Source: Gautieria morchelliformis (lineage: Eukaryota; Basidiomycota; Agaricomycetes; Gomphales; Gomphaceae). From it: a stretch of 64,000 bases of DNA. Both the position numbers and the translations under genes were made by a program. Of the stretch, positions 53,995 to 64,000 are shown in pieces (the stretch's first letter is position 1; every line of letters begins with the position of its first letter). Below the pieces are notes generated by a model that was given only the letters and a program-made list of their open reading frames with translations, did not search any database and was not told where the DNA came from. Location of the stretch: positions 148,326 through 212,325 of the forward strand of contig WHVA01000165.1 of assembly GCA_015179125.1 (NCBI GenBank), in the 5' to 3' direction.

Positions 53995-54662
53995 CAATGA
54001 GCCAGGTTAGGCTTCGGTGCCTGGGTGATCCTGTTCACCCGTGGCCCCTTGTCCTCGTTCGTCGATCCGTCGTCGTCGAATGAGACTTTGCCCATGGGGA
54101 TCACTTCGTTCCCCTTGCGGATTGTCCCTGGGCTCGAGAAGTCCAGGGTTATGCTGAATCTCCTTAGGAACGGTGTCCCTAAGATAGCGTCGTAATATTC
54201 GATGTTCGCTATGTCGAAATATTCGTCGTATGTCTCACGACCAAATTTGATGGTCGTGTTCGTTCCATAGTTGATCGTGGAATGGCTGCCTATGCAGGCT
54301 AGCTGCAGCGCAATTGGTTGCTCCAGGGAGAATGTCTTCATCCCTGTAGCTCGCGTGAATTCAGGGGATAGCAGTACCCCTTCGCTGCCGCTATCTAGCA
54401 GGCAGTGGGCTTTTACGCCGTTTATTTCCCAGTACCCCGATAGGGTATGGTTCTCACTGCGCGGGCACATTGGCCGCATCCTGTGTTTGCTTCGGTGGTG
54501 ATACACCGGCTTGGCCGCCTTGTCTGGCATGACCGACATGCGTGCCGCCATGACCTCCGTGGCGGTTTCGTCTTCCAGCGTGAATCTGATCGCGCTGGAC
54601 CTGTAGGTGGTGTCTTCCACCTCTTCGTCCCATTCATAGTATTGGGACGGCTCTGGGTCCAC
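53994..54662 (-). pseudogene. Chromovirus aspartic protease segment
   Basis: Encodes an open frame with AHCLLDSGSEGVLLSPEF (active-site DSG) and YDAILGTPFLRRFSITLDF (second protease motif). These are the retropepsin fold markers. The frame ends in a TGA before the RT region, so gag-protease and RT are not in one frame here. It overlaps the knuckle-bearing gag frame at its start. Confidence 0.85.
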
Positions 54663-57116
54663 TCTTCAGCAGGCGCATCTCCATTGTCCGGAGTGTCGTT
54701 GGGTTGGGGATCACCCTCCCCCTCTTCATCAATCTGTTGAAGAGAATTTTGACCGAGATCCATCTCCAGATACTCGGCCTCACCGTCGTGCCTCGCGGCT
54801 GCTGTCCTTACACCGGACCTAAGCCGGGGGCACTCTGCCTTCTTGTGGCCAGGTTGGCCGCATTCAAAGCACGTGGTGTTGCTTTGGCTGCCGCTGGGCC
54901 GATCGTTAGGCCGGCCCAACGCTTTCGTTGGTGGGGCAGGTCATGGGGACGACCCTGACACTTGAGGCTGTTTAGCTTCAGGCGGGCGTCCAGCTTGTAC
55001 TGGGTGTGAGGGCGGTAGCCGTTGTCCTGTTCCATTTCTTGAGAACAGGCTGGGCCTGGTCAGGCCCGTTTGTGTCAATGGCTTGCTCCCTGTGAGCCGG
55101 GCAGCACTTGCCATTGCTGCTGCACTTTCTGCGCGGCACATCCCCATGTTGTATCGGGATGCCTCCTCGATCATCCGGGCCGTCTCGAAGAGTTGCTCTA
55201 TTGAGCTGCTCTCGGCATTATAGCCCTTTTTGAGGACTTCATTGCGCAGCATTTCGCGCAGCGCCGACACGAACTGTCTCCGGAACCTGTAATCGTCTGG
55301 CGGCTGTATCATACGTGCCGCGTATTTGGTGAGCTCGTTCAGCATTTCCTGAACCGTTTTCATGCCCTGCATGACCGCGTCAAACTTATTCGATGCGTGA
55401 TGGTACGTCAGTGTGTGCAGGAACCTTTTGTGAAGGCCCTGCATCACAGTTTCCAGCGTCCAGCTGCGGACCTGGCGATCAAAGTGTTCTACGTTTCGAA
55501 GGAACCACTCCTGGGCTTCGCTGGTGAGGCGAGTGCCCACGTAGCCGACCTGCATGTCTATGCTGGTTGGCCCTAGGAGGCAATTCATTTTCAGCCATCG
55601 TAGGATGGCTGCCACAAAGATTTCAAACTCTTCGAGGTCAATCCCCGGCATATGGCCGGGATGAGCAATTTCGCCAGCTTTCTTCGCTAGCACAGACTTC
55701 TCCGGGTCTGTGTCCACGGCGTCTGCTAGAACGCCATGCGGATCATCCGTGTGATCCCATCGTACGGCTCCATTGGTTACGATGTCGGCCTGGTCAGGGA
55801 TTCCCTGGCCTTCCGTTGGGGCCATGGATCGTTCGCGCGGCCTGTGACGCCATGCGGGTCAGGCTGTTATATGCCCTGATGGGCCCCGGGCTTGGGATCG
55901 GGAGCATTTTGTGCTCTCGGTTCCGGGGGCGTTTTGTGCCTGGTGTCCCCAGTCAGTCCTGCGTTGCGGATCCGCAGCCTGCTGTTGTAGGCTGCACGCG
56001 CCTGCCACGTGTCCTGTACGGCTCGCGTGAGCTGCTCGTCGGGCAGCTGAGCGGTGTGGCTGTGGGCCACTGTTTCTTCAGCGTTCTTCACTAGTAGCTC
56101 GAGTGCCCGCATGTGGCGGCGCGCGGCTGTGGCTTCTTTACACTGCCAGTGTGCGACTTCGAGCTCTAAGCTCTCGGTCGTCGTTTCAGAGTCAGGCTCT
56201 GAGGTGATCTGATCCCTAACGATCTGTTGGATCATTTTACGGCTGTCCGTTGGGGCAGCCGGTTGTTCTTGAGGTTTGTTCCCGAACCTTACATCCTGTT
56301 CGACTGGGACGGCTGGCGGTGGCATTCACTGCTTGTCCTGCTCCTTTGGCGCAGGTCTTCCACGTCGCGACTGCGTTCGTTGGCTGCGGACTGTCGTGAG
56401 CTCGGACGAGTTGCGTTCGTGTTCCCCACTGGGCGGAGGGCTTTCTGGACGTCCTCCTGTGTGGCTGCGTCTTGCAGCCTGATCTCCTCTGCCTGGTGGA
56501 GTTCCTTGCCGATTGCCATTAGGGCGGCGGTGGTGTTGTCAAGCTGCGATGCCAGCTGATTGTGCTTGTGGCGCGTCAGCGCTTCGGTGCAGTGCAGCCT
56601 GCACCTGTTTGTTCAGGGCCTCTGCCGTCTTGTGGTCGATGGTGTGAACCCTCGAGCTCTTGCGACTGGAGCTCGAGTATTCCGAGTCCTGACCATCGCC
56701 TGGGGCTCGTCTTTTTTGCCGTCGTCCCCTTCAAGGACGATCGTCGTCGCTCTACTTCATGAGCATCGGTTTGAGTCATGGCTTTGTGCCCGCCTCGACG
56801 TTGTTGCTCTACCGTCTGACGGTGGTGAGACTTCTCTGCCCTTTCCTTTGTCCTTGGGCAGAGAGAGATGGGGGGGTGGCACCAGCTTGTTGCCCGGCAT
56901 CGTCTCTTCCTTGGCCACGCTCGACGAGACGTGGTTGGGGTTTTCCTCGTCCTCTACTGAGGGGACGAGGGCAGTGAGATCTACGATCTCTCCGTCTTCT
57001 ATCGTCCTGTTCTCTTGGTACAGGATAGCGTCAGCCGTCGTGTCGCTGGGCTGCACCTGGCGCATGGACCTCGAGCTCGTCGCTTGTGTCCGTCTTCGAC
57101 TGCATGGGATATTCAT
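54422..57116 (-). pseudogene. gag: Chromovirus gag, several frames
   Basis: Pieces from right to left: an N-terminal part from 57116 (MNIPCSRRRTQATSSRSM), coiled-coil pieces at 56289-56519 and 55867-56325, then the capsid frame 54941-55825 (FVAAILRWLKMNCLLGP, EAQEWFLRNVEHFDRQVRSW, MLNELTKYAARMIQPPDDYR). A last frame 54422-54919 has the CCHC knuckle CFECGQPGHKKAEC. Each piece lies in a different frame from the next, indicating at least four frameshifts. Confidence 0.8.
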
Positions 57117-57254
57117 GCTCGCAGCCGACAGTAGAAGGTCTACTGGGGGGTCTCAACGATGTTTAGTCGTCAACGTAGCGATCTTTTTCACGATTGCTTT
57201 GAATCCACTATCGGTTGGTCGCGTGGCGATCAACCGCAGGATAGTTCAAAAAGG

Positions 57255-57469
57255 TGTAAAGGATGTCGATCTTAAGACCTTGTATCACAAGGGCACTACA
57301 GAACTTGACCAATGAGTGGTATTCTGAATGCTACCTAGTGACAGGTAAGAGTAAGATGCAATGGGGACCGCTGGCCGGTTCCCACACATAAACTATACAG
57401 TGGGTCCCTAAGGGGCCCACTGGGATTATGTAATAACTATTGTACATGTAGATACATGGGTTGTTTACA
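57255..57469 (-). repeat. 5' LTR of the chromovirus
   Basis: 215 bp, TGTAAAGGATGTCGATCTTA to GGTTGTTTACA, the partner of 47199-47413. Confidence 0.93.
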
Positions 57470-57830
57470 TCCCGTCTGTAACTTCCCCCACATTCTGTTT
57501 TGGAACCCTTCAAGACTTTGGTGTTATTGCTAACACTTCAATCTATCAGAATGTGTCACTTACGAGACTTCAAGAATATTAAACAATGCTGCAGCACAAC
57601 TCCGGAAATAATTTAATATTTGTACCTGGGTTGCAATCTGTGTAAAAACTAGTCCAAGTTAATATGGATGGAAGGCAACATGTTTCTTAGCAGCACTGAA
57701 CAATAAACTAAAAGATTGTAGGTTCAAGGACACTATCAGGGTCTAAGCATATTCCAAATTATAAAAGAATGTACTTAGCAGGGGAGTTTGTAAATGGACC
57801 AGGTCATGGCCTGAAAAATAACAGGAACAG
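57470..57830. other. AT-rich flank without recognisable gene
   Basis: About 360 bp right of the chromovirus LTR. Nothing identifiable on either strand. Confidence 0.35.
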
Positions 57831-59258
57831 TAAATCAAGTCAATGCAAGACTTCTCTCTATTATGTGGCCACTAGCTGTTGACAAGTTAGTGCTGATAAT
57901 CCTCACATGCAAATATCGACTAGTATCGATCAATCTGCTGCACCTGAGCTTTACAAGGCGTGACAGTGATTTCTGTGCTTTGGTCCTGTTCGTTTGTTGA
58001 TCTGCACGTGCTTGCCATTTGTCGCCGCTTATCAAATCTAGACCCTGCTATCAGACTGGTCAATCTTAAATAGTTTCAATTGCACACTGTCATTTGACGT
58101 TCTGTAAGATGTCCCTTGAGATGCCGAGTTGAGGGTTCGATGCACCTTCACAGATGGCCGTTTCTGTCCTGATGTGTTCAAAGAACGCTACTGTAATAGG
58201 CCCATGTCAAATATCCATATCCAGTAGCAGCACATTAGTGCCAGTCCCCGACTCCTTTAGACGATATCATGGAACCTTCGACACCTGGCAGGTTTGCATG
58301 CAAGATGGATTCTGTGGTGCTAAAGGTGGTCCAGCCAATTCAGCGTCATGTGGCAAGGAGCCCTCACCCATATTCACAGTGTGAGGCTTGGTCGTGGGCG
58401 CTTCGTGGAACATGAAAGACCATTTAAGCCGACGAAGAAGCACACTCACTTTCGAGTATGCTTCTTGTTATCTTTACTGGTGACCCTGCGCTCAAGAATG
58501 GGACATTGTCAAACAGATTGTCAGAGTTCACCAATACCAAAAATGTGCCGTTTTCTTGTCTTCACCTGAATGCATGAACCCTGGGCTCTTGCTTGTAGCT
58601 CAGACCTGTGATGGACATAACTGCATGTGGGTGCAAAATTATCATGCTACATACCAGCGTTCAATGTGTTGTCTCTTCCTTGTTGAATGAGATGCAGGAC
58701 ATTCTCAATGTAAGTTCCCCTGCGTTCCAGATGCTTCAGGCCATCTAGTTTAAGGTTGAGTGCGCACACCATTTTGATCTTTCGAAGGCCCCTTAGGTCG
58801 AACTGTCACAAAGATGAAACACTGCATAGATGTGGAAACGGGGTGTCCATGCATACCTTGCTCATGTCCCCATCCTTGTTCCCATACGAGTTGAGCTTAG
58901 AATCACGACATCCACAGACAATGCAAGCCAGAAATCTCAACAGGAGGTGTTTGTTCCCCGATACAGACATGACAAACCATTCTTCTGCGCCTATTTTCTT
59001 TTCAAACTGGGTGTAGAAGCAGGAGACTTAAGACATGTCCTTAGGACAATCATGCATATTGTATATCCTTTCTACAGCTGTGGCCTCGACTGGGTCGAGT
59101 GTGCCCAAGTCCTCATTTTCTATTTCCTCGTCAGTGAGCGTATGAATGCTGCTCATATCTGTGGGTAAAGTCAGGAGAGGCAACGAAAGGAAAGGATTGG
59201 AACGTACAACCCTATTTATGCGCACTGTACAGTCTGTATTGTAAAGACAGGTGTCCAT
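57831..59258 (-). pseudogene. Exon-like segments of unknown protein downstream of the helicase remnant
   Basis: Several minus-strand pieces look like exons separated by short introns. One (59028-59258) has DEEIENEDLGTLDPVEATAV. The next has GAEEWFVMSVSGNKHLLLRF and ACIVCGCRDSKLNSYGNKDG, joined through a GTATGC...CAG intron to FDLRGLRKIKMVCALNLKLD and then GLKHLERRGTYIENVLHLIQ. Later pieces lie at 58267-58449 and 57831-58035. I do not recognise the family. They may be a cargo or host-gene segment carried beside the Helitron-type helicase, or a separate decayed gene. Confidence 0.35.
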
Positions 59259-59581
59259 TATGAACAGGATAGGTTAGGGATCACGGGCATGCAATGTGAC
59301 CTAGTGCCATGCATGGAGCGTTCACGTCGATCTCGTGGGGAGCACATTGGCCACAACAATCAGGGATCTAGTGGGATACATGTGAACACCGCATGCATTC
59401 ATGTAAGCAGGATTTGTCTGCGATACATCAGCTGTGACTGGAATAGAACAGGCACGGTCGGCAGCAGAAAGTGGGACATGTGTGCATGAGACATCCCTGA
59501 CTTAGACATTTCAGTGTCTGACCACATAGTGTCAGCCATGTCAGAGTCAGGGTTAGAGGCTGTTGAAGCACCACGGCATTG

Positions 59582-60778
59582 TTAGGCCACAGCGTAGATA
59601 TAAATATGCGCAGACATTGTACCATGTGAACTTTCAAGAAGTAACGGATCAACATCGTCATAAATTTCATCAGCAGAATGGTAAGGTACTCCCTCGTTTT
59701 CCTGGCTGTCATATATCCATGTGACATCATGGTCATCTCGTAGACGCACCGCAAAGTGCATGTGACCTGAGTAAATTATCGATCTCAGTTGATAGATTGT
59801 GGGACCCACGGTACTAGGTATCATTATGTTCCTCTCTGGGGTAGGTGCAACCTCAAATGTTATGAACGGTGTATGCCTGAAAATACTAGTCATCTGGATG
59901 ATTCCTGTGCAAGGAGGTCGGGCATGTGGGAATGAATCACCTGTGTAAGGTCCGCGAGGCATACAGGCTCTGTGATGAAGACACCAGAGTGACTGGTTAC
60001 CCTCGACGCTGGGACATACGCTGCAAAGTCCCCTTCCTTCAAATTTACCAATACCTTTGGTAGTGTTTTACCTTGTGCCGAATGACTGGTTATCACAAAA
60101 GCAGGTTGCAGAGGTAAGTGCAGCTGTTTAACATGACATTTCGCTCTTCCTGATTGTCTAGAACTATATCTGTGACAGTGAAAGACCTGGAAGATGGCTC
60201 AATGAAATACCACCCAGTCGGTAAATGGGGAAGTGACACCAGGCTCATTGGAAAGTGAATGAAGGCACTCGTAGCATATGTGACACCAGATGCACATACC
60301 AGTGTGAATAACTTACCAAGGAAACCTTGTGCGCCATTTGTAATTTTCAGGTCAGTTGAAATATTCTGCTCCTTAATATCACAGGCATCCCTTCATATAA
60401 AGGCAAGTAACCCAGGAGAGTGCCTTGAATGGTGGAAAAGTCACGCTCTAGTAGAGGGACACGTGATGCAGATGGAACGGGAGATGATTGCAACATGTCA
60501 TTGGCTGCACATATGACAAGGTCAGCTGTGTCTGGCCCTGAAGTGATTGACACAGCCTTTTTAGCGTTTAGCAGTTCTCGTAGACGGTTGGTATGAATGA
60601 GCCCTACGGCGTCCACGTTCAACGTGTCACTCATGTCAATGCCCCTTGGATGCTGACTTGAGCGAGCACATCTAGAGTTAAAGAGGTCAACATTGCCTTC
60701 ATTGCGCTCCCTGTGCCTCAGCCTATAAACAGCGGCACCATACTCAGTATCGGTGCACATGCGCTTCTGTTCATGCAA
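59582..60778 (-). pseudogene. PIF1/Helitron-type helicase, C-terminal part
   Basis: Exons from right to left: 60347-60778 with TDTEYGAAVYRLRHRE and VDLFNSR, then AVGLIHTNRLRELLNAKKAV, GYLPLYEGMPVILRSR and ISTDLKITNGAQGFL (partly past an indel near 60360). Next are SAFIHFPMSLVSLPHLPTG, then VITSHSAQGKTLPKVLVNL with AAYVPASRVTS (helicase motifs V-VI of PIF1-like proteins), and a C-terminal domain (59582-59962) with IYDSQENEGVPYH. Such helicases occur in basidiomycete Helitrons. The N-terminal ATPase with Walker A and the Rep domain are absent; the coding region is cut at 60785 by the hAT terminus. Confidence 0.75.
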
Positions 60779-60868
60779 GTCTACCTAGTGATGCACGGGC
60801 CGGGCTGGGCTCGGAAAGCCCAGGCTTGGGCTCGGCTTTAGCAGGCTCGGGCTCAGTGATGCCTTGAG

Positions 60869-62891
60869 AACGACCCTGCCATTCACAACTCGCCCATGGA
60901 CTTGGTCCATGGACCGCTAAACCCTAATGTTTAGTAATTGTGGGCACATACACCCACAACAAATTATAATTCAATTATTATTCAATTATTATATAGAACT
61001 CGGGAACCGATAACTCTGCTCGTCGTCGGCCACGCTCACCAGATACATCGGGTGGATATAGATCGGTGCATCGCCACCGCAACAGATCCGGTGAGCACAG
61101 ACAACCACCCTTGGTTATCGAGTACTTCGCAGCCGCTCCCAGCCTCGCCATCCATCCTGCGGATATAGACCGGTCATGCACACACGAAGACACGGACCTT
61201 GACTCGACGTAGATTAAGTTGTACGTGAACACAAATACGCCGCTCACCATGGGCCATGATCTCCTAGCAATTTTCTTGGAGTATCCAGCACTCACACGGC
61301 CCCCGTTCGACACTCTCGTGACATTCATCGATCTCATACACCACCTTAAGGAATGAATACTCTGGAGCCAGCACTCTGAGCTCAGAGACCCACCCAATAC
61401 CCTCCCCGGCAGCATCCATTGCTTCATACGAGATTCTCTCGATCTCTCCGATGATAACACCAAGATTTTGTGGGAGGTTTTTCAAGGGGATCGGATGGAT
61501 TGAACAGGCTGACAATCGCCTACGGTTGAGGATGAGGCAAGCGGCACTGCTTCTGCTATTCTTGAGATATGGTCCAACTTACGGTGTCGGTGACTTTCTC
61601 TCAACATTTTCCTGTACTAAATAATCATTGAAGCTTTTGGCTCACAGCATTTTATGAATTCTACCCTCCTCATCGGACCTGCATTAATACGGCCTGCACT
61701 AGCCGAATAAGGGCCGGTGTAGACACGAAGCTCCAAGAACTTTGTGAGCCAATCAAGTTTGCAGCTACAGTCCTCACTAAAGACTATGGAGCTGCCAGCC
61801 TATAACTCCTCCTTTCTCTGCAGAAGTGAGTGATGCTTTTATAGGAAAGAACTCCAGTCTCATCTACCTGATGCACACGCACGTGCCCGGCGTTCCATCC
61901 TTGTTGAACCACACCTCCGCGTCCTCGAGCAGCGCGAGGTCCACGATCGCGAGCCTGCGCTTGTGGAAGTGGGTGATGCGCGCATTGGTGTCGGCATCGA
62001 CGATAGTGTTGGGATGATCATGCGACTGGCGGAGGCGGCAGAGGCATTGCACGTGAAGGACGTGACAGTGCCGGACGTGTAGAAGGCGGAGTTGTCGGAG
62101 CGGGCGGAGGGCATGGTTGGAGTCTGAGGTGGGGGGCGTCATGGTCTTGCGCTAGATCTACGGAGGATTGTGGATTGCCAAACGTCGCTGTCGATGAGGA
62201 GGCGGTGCCCGTGCCCGGGCGGTCATGCGACGCGTGGGCGGGGATGAGCTGGAGCTGGAGATTGAGCGGGTGGTTCGACTTTGCGGGGCCGGCGGATGAT
62301 GACGAGGGTCTAATCTAATATGTAGATCCCCGAGTGAAGGCAGGCAGAAATAGAGGTGCCTCGTTCGAAGAGAGCTTTTTTCCCCTTGTGCTTCTTGTCC
62401 AAGTCCTCTTTGGGCGCATCCTTGAGCCCCTGCTGGCTGGGCGCGCCGTGGGCGAGCTTGTCGAATTCCCAGCGAGTGTGGCTTGCAGGAAGAAGGAGAC
62501 GCCAAGCCCCCGTTCCGCGGCAGACTGCCACTCATCGACATGCACCCCGGGCGTGCGCTCACTCTACCTCCTGTCTCGTGCTGGCGGTCGCAGCGGCCAG
62601 ATCAGGGGATGAGATGAAGGTAGCTGCTGAGTGTCATGTTGAAGAGTAAATGGAACCACACTGTTGTTGACTTGCATGCAACTCAGCATGAGGAGACAAG
62701 GAAAAAGAATTGTTTTTAGAGTAGTAATTAAATTTAGATATATTGTGGACATGTCCTTGTTCGTTGTGGGTTGACATGGTGGTAATATCACGTGATGTAA
62801 AATATTTTAGGGTTAGTGGGTCCATGGACATGTCCATGGGTCCATGGGCGTCGTCCATCGACGAGTTGTGAACGGCCAGGCCTTTCTGGCA
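60869..62891. mobile_element. 2.0-kb element nested in the hAT end, 8-bp flanking repeat GCCTTGAG
   Basis: GCCTTGAG occurs at 60861-60868 and 62892-62899. Just inside, both ends share inverted TTCACAACTCG and ATGGAC blocks plus TCCATGGAC repeats and (C)TAAACCCTAA/CTAACCCTAA. An 8-bp duplication suggests a hAT-type nonautonomous insertion. The interior holds no transposase. It contains GC-rich minus-strand coding-like pieces, for example EIERISYEAMDAAGEGIGWV (61264-61515) and IVDLALLEDAEVWFNKDG (61864-62142), which I do not recognise and which may be captured gene fragments. Confidence 0.6.
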
Positions 62892-62999
62892 GCCTTGAGC
62901 CCAGCCCATTAGTCAGGCTCAGGCTCGGCCCAGGCTTCAGGTATGACAAAACAAATACGAAAAAAAATTAAAAATTATGATTAAGCGGTAGCATCAATA

Positions 63000-64000
63000 T
63001 TAAATGTTTTCTAATTCGTCATCACTGTTCTCGATGTCGGCAAGTGCGCTTGCATTGTCCCCGTCCTTGCTTCCATAAGACTCTCCCGCTTCATCCTCTA
63101 AGGCCGTCTCGGTTCTGGTGCATGGCTCAGGTTCATGGAAAATTAGTTTGTGTCGCAACATACACTTGAGACACTGAAGAGCTTCAACGATGTCGCCCTT
63201 AAGGCGACTTCGGCGCTTGGTGATTGTAATTCCTGCAGATGAGAAGGCACGTTCGCTTGACACAGAAGACACCATAATTGGAAGATAATCGGCAGCTAAT
63301 AGTACCCATACCGGGAGCCACTGAGAATTGAGCTGAAAGATGCATAATACTAATTAGGTTGATATAAATTAGAACAGTGACAATTTTTACCCCCCACCAC
63401 TGGACAATTGACTGTCCAGGCGCAAGTTCATCCTGCACATCTAAATACAAATTATATTCTTTAAGCCAAGGGTTTTTTGGATCTATTGCGGAAGTCGATT
63501 GAAGAGTATCGTCCTCAGATTCGCCATCATCACTCAGCTCTCTCAGGAGCGTAGTTATTTTTTTCTCCGAGGGTCGAGTGTGCTTGACCGATGAATGTGA
63601 GGTTGGCTCCGCATTGACTTCGATAAAATGCTCCCGGAACTTTCAAATAGACTCAGTAACATACCAAATGGGGGCTTCATGATAACATACCAATTTCTTG
63701 ACATTATCTTTGACGTCATTCTGCAGGTTCTCAGGCCGGTTGCCGACTTGTGTCGGTGCATAGCTGGGAACAATCCAAGGTATAGTCTACTAAATGATCT
63801 GAACCGAGGAAATCCCACTTACCATGCTTTTTTTTCTTCTTACGGTGGTTTTAGTGCTGCCAGTGGAATCACTCATCGAATTTTCTCCCCGGTCCACTGC
63901 AAATTCTGAATCGGTGAGTTCAACAGTGTTGAGAGTCTTCCGTTTATTCACGCGGGAAGAACTGTTGCCTGCGGCAAACTTCTTGGACACGTCTCCACTG
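63000..64000 (-). CDS. hAT transposase, partial (runs off the window)
   Basis: The last exon (from 63000) encodes QWLPVWVLLAADYLPIMVSS and then SSERAFSSAGITITKRRSRL, the hAT C-terminal dimerisation domain, ending in an acidic tail (DDELENI). A 58-bp intron (GTAAAAATT...TTTCAG) precedes it, after EYNLYLDVQDELAPGQSIVQ and WWG. Further upstream exons read TRPSEKKITTLLRELSDDGE, NRPENLQNDVKDNVKK and, to the window edge, a Ser/Thr-rich piece with VNKRKTLNTVELTDSEF. The catalytic core is not seen, so either it lies beyond 64000 in rearranged order or the copy is internally deleted. Confidence 0.8.

Larger units (their letters stand above)
47199..57469 (-). mobile_element. Ty3/gypsy chromovirus with extra third ORF
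   Basis: The 215-bp LTRs at 47199-47413 and 57255-57469 (TGTAAAGG...TTTACA) bound gag, protease, RT, RNase H, integrase with chromodomain, and an additional intact ORF, all on the minus strand. A purine tract (AGAGGGGGAGGG) sits directly before the 3' LTR. The flanks (GCTCC left, TCCCG right) do not form a 5-bp duplication. gag and pol carry many frameshifts, so the copy is old. It also contains a 1.1-kb solo LTR (49609-50725). Confidence 0.9.
60786..64000 (-). mobile_element. hAT DNA transposon, one terminus and 3' transposase in window
   Basis: The left end starts TAGTGATGCACGGGCCGGGC and is followed by many GGCTCGG/GGCTCAGG subterminal repeats, typical of hAT ends. It abuts the helicase remnant with AGTCTACC (60778-60785) as candidate 8-bp target. 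Ignoring the inserted 60869-62891 block, the subterminal repeats continue at 62900-62945. The hAT transposase C-terminus then begins at 63000. The other end lies beyond 64000. Confidence 0.75.

Noticed and set aside
1-64000. CRISPR arrays, rRNA, tRNA genes, operons or Shine-Dalgarno sites
   Set aside because: The DNA is intron-rich fungal nuclear sequence; no CRISPR-like regular repeat array, no rRNA and no recognisable tRNA cloverleaf were noticed. A tRNAscan run would be needed to exclude a tRNA fully.

Overview
The window is eukaryotic nuclear DNA from a basidiomycete fungus, most likely an agaricomycete. Genes are broken by many short GT-AG introns of about 50-60 nt, are densely packed on both strands, and lie beside a large zone of nested transposons. 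The evidence is read by eye from conserved motifs; no database search was possible.

Positions 1-30,350 are mostly host DNA. After a repeat-bearing left edge comes a zinc-type cation diffusion facilitator (1924-3865, minus), a gene-poor stretch (3.9-7.2 kb), an OPT-family oligopeptide transporter (7248-10418, plus), and a coiled-coil gene resembling augmin subunit HAUS3 (10640-12628, minus) that shares a very short divergent promoter with the ribosome-biogenesis gene KRI1 (12699-15086, plus). Next are ketopantoate hydroxymethyltransferase (15455-16487, plus), geranylgeranyl diphosphate synthase (16998-18386, plus) and the 9-kb GCN1 gene (18458-27617, minus). A degenerate protein-kinase-like gene (27952-28976, plus) then converges on a spliced gene with a PD-(D/E)XK nuclease signature (29095-30348, minus).

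Positions 30,500-64,000 are a transposon graveyard. It begins with a 711-bp Tc1/mariner deletion derivative that keeps only the DNA-binding part of its transposase (30537-31247). A Ty3/gypsy element with almost identical LTRs (32161-39157) sits inside the ATP-lysine exon of an AGC-kinase gene fragment. A large foldback element follows (39571-40868), then a truncated Ty3/gypsy gag-protease element (about 41781-47198). That gag is interrupted by a 1.2-kb solo-LTR-like insertion. A second gypsy element, a chromovirus (47199-57469), has a decayed gag-pol, carries another copy of the same solo LTR at its chromodomain, and has an intact extra ORF of about 650 codons between pol and its 3' LTR. The right end holds the C-terminal part of a PIF1/Helitron-type helicase, cut at 60785 by a hAT element. 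The hAT end is itself split by a 2-kb element flanked by 8-bp repeats, and the hAT transposase runs off the window.

The items most worth a second look are the intact third ORF of the chromovirus, the kinase-like/nuclease-like convergent pair, the recurring hairpin module flanked by copy-specific direct repeats (positions 23-94 and 39411-39484), and the kinase gene fragment split by the gypsy insertion.
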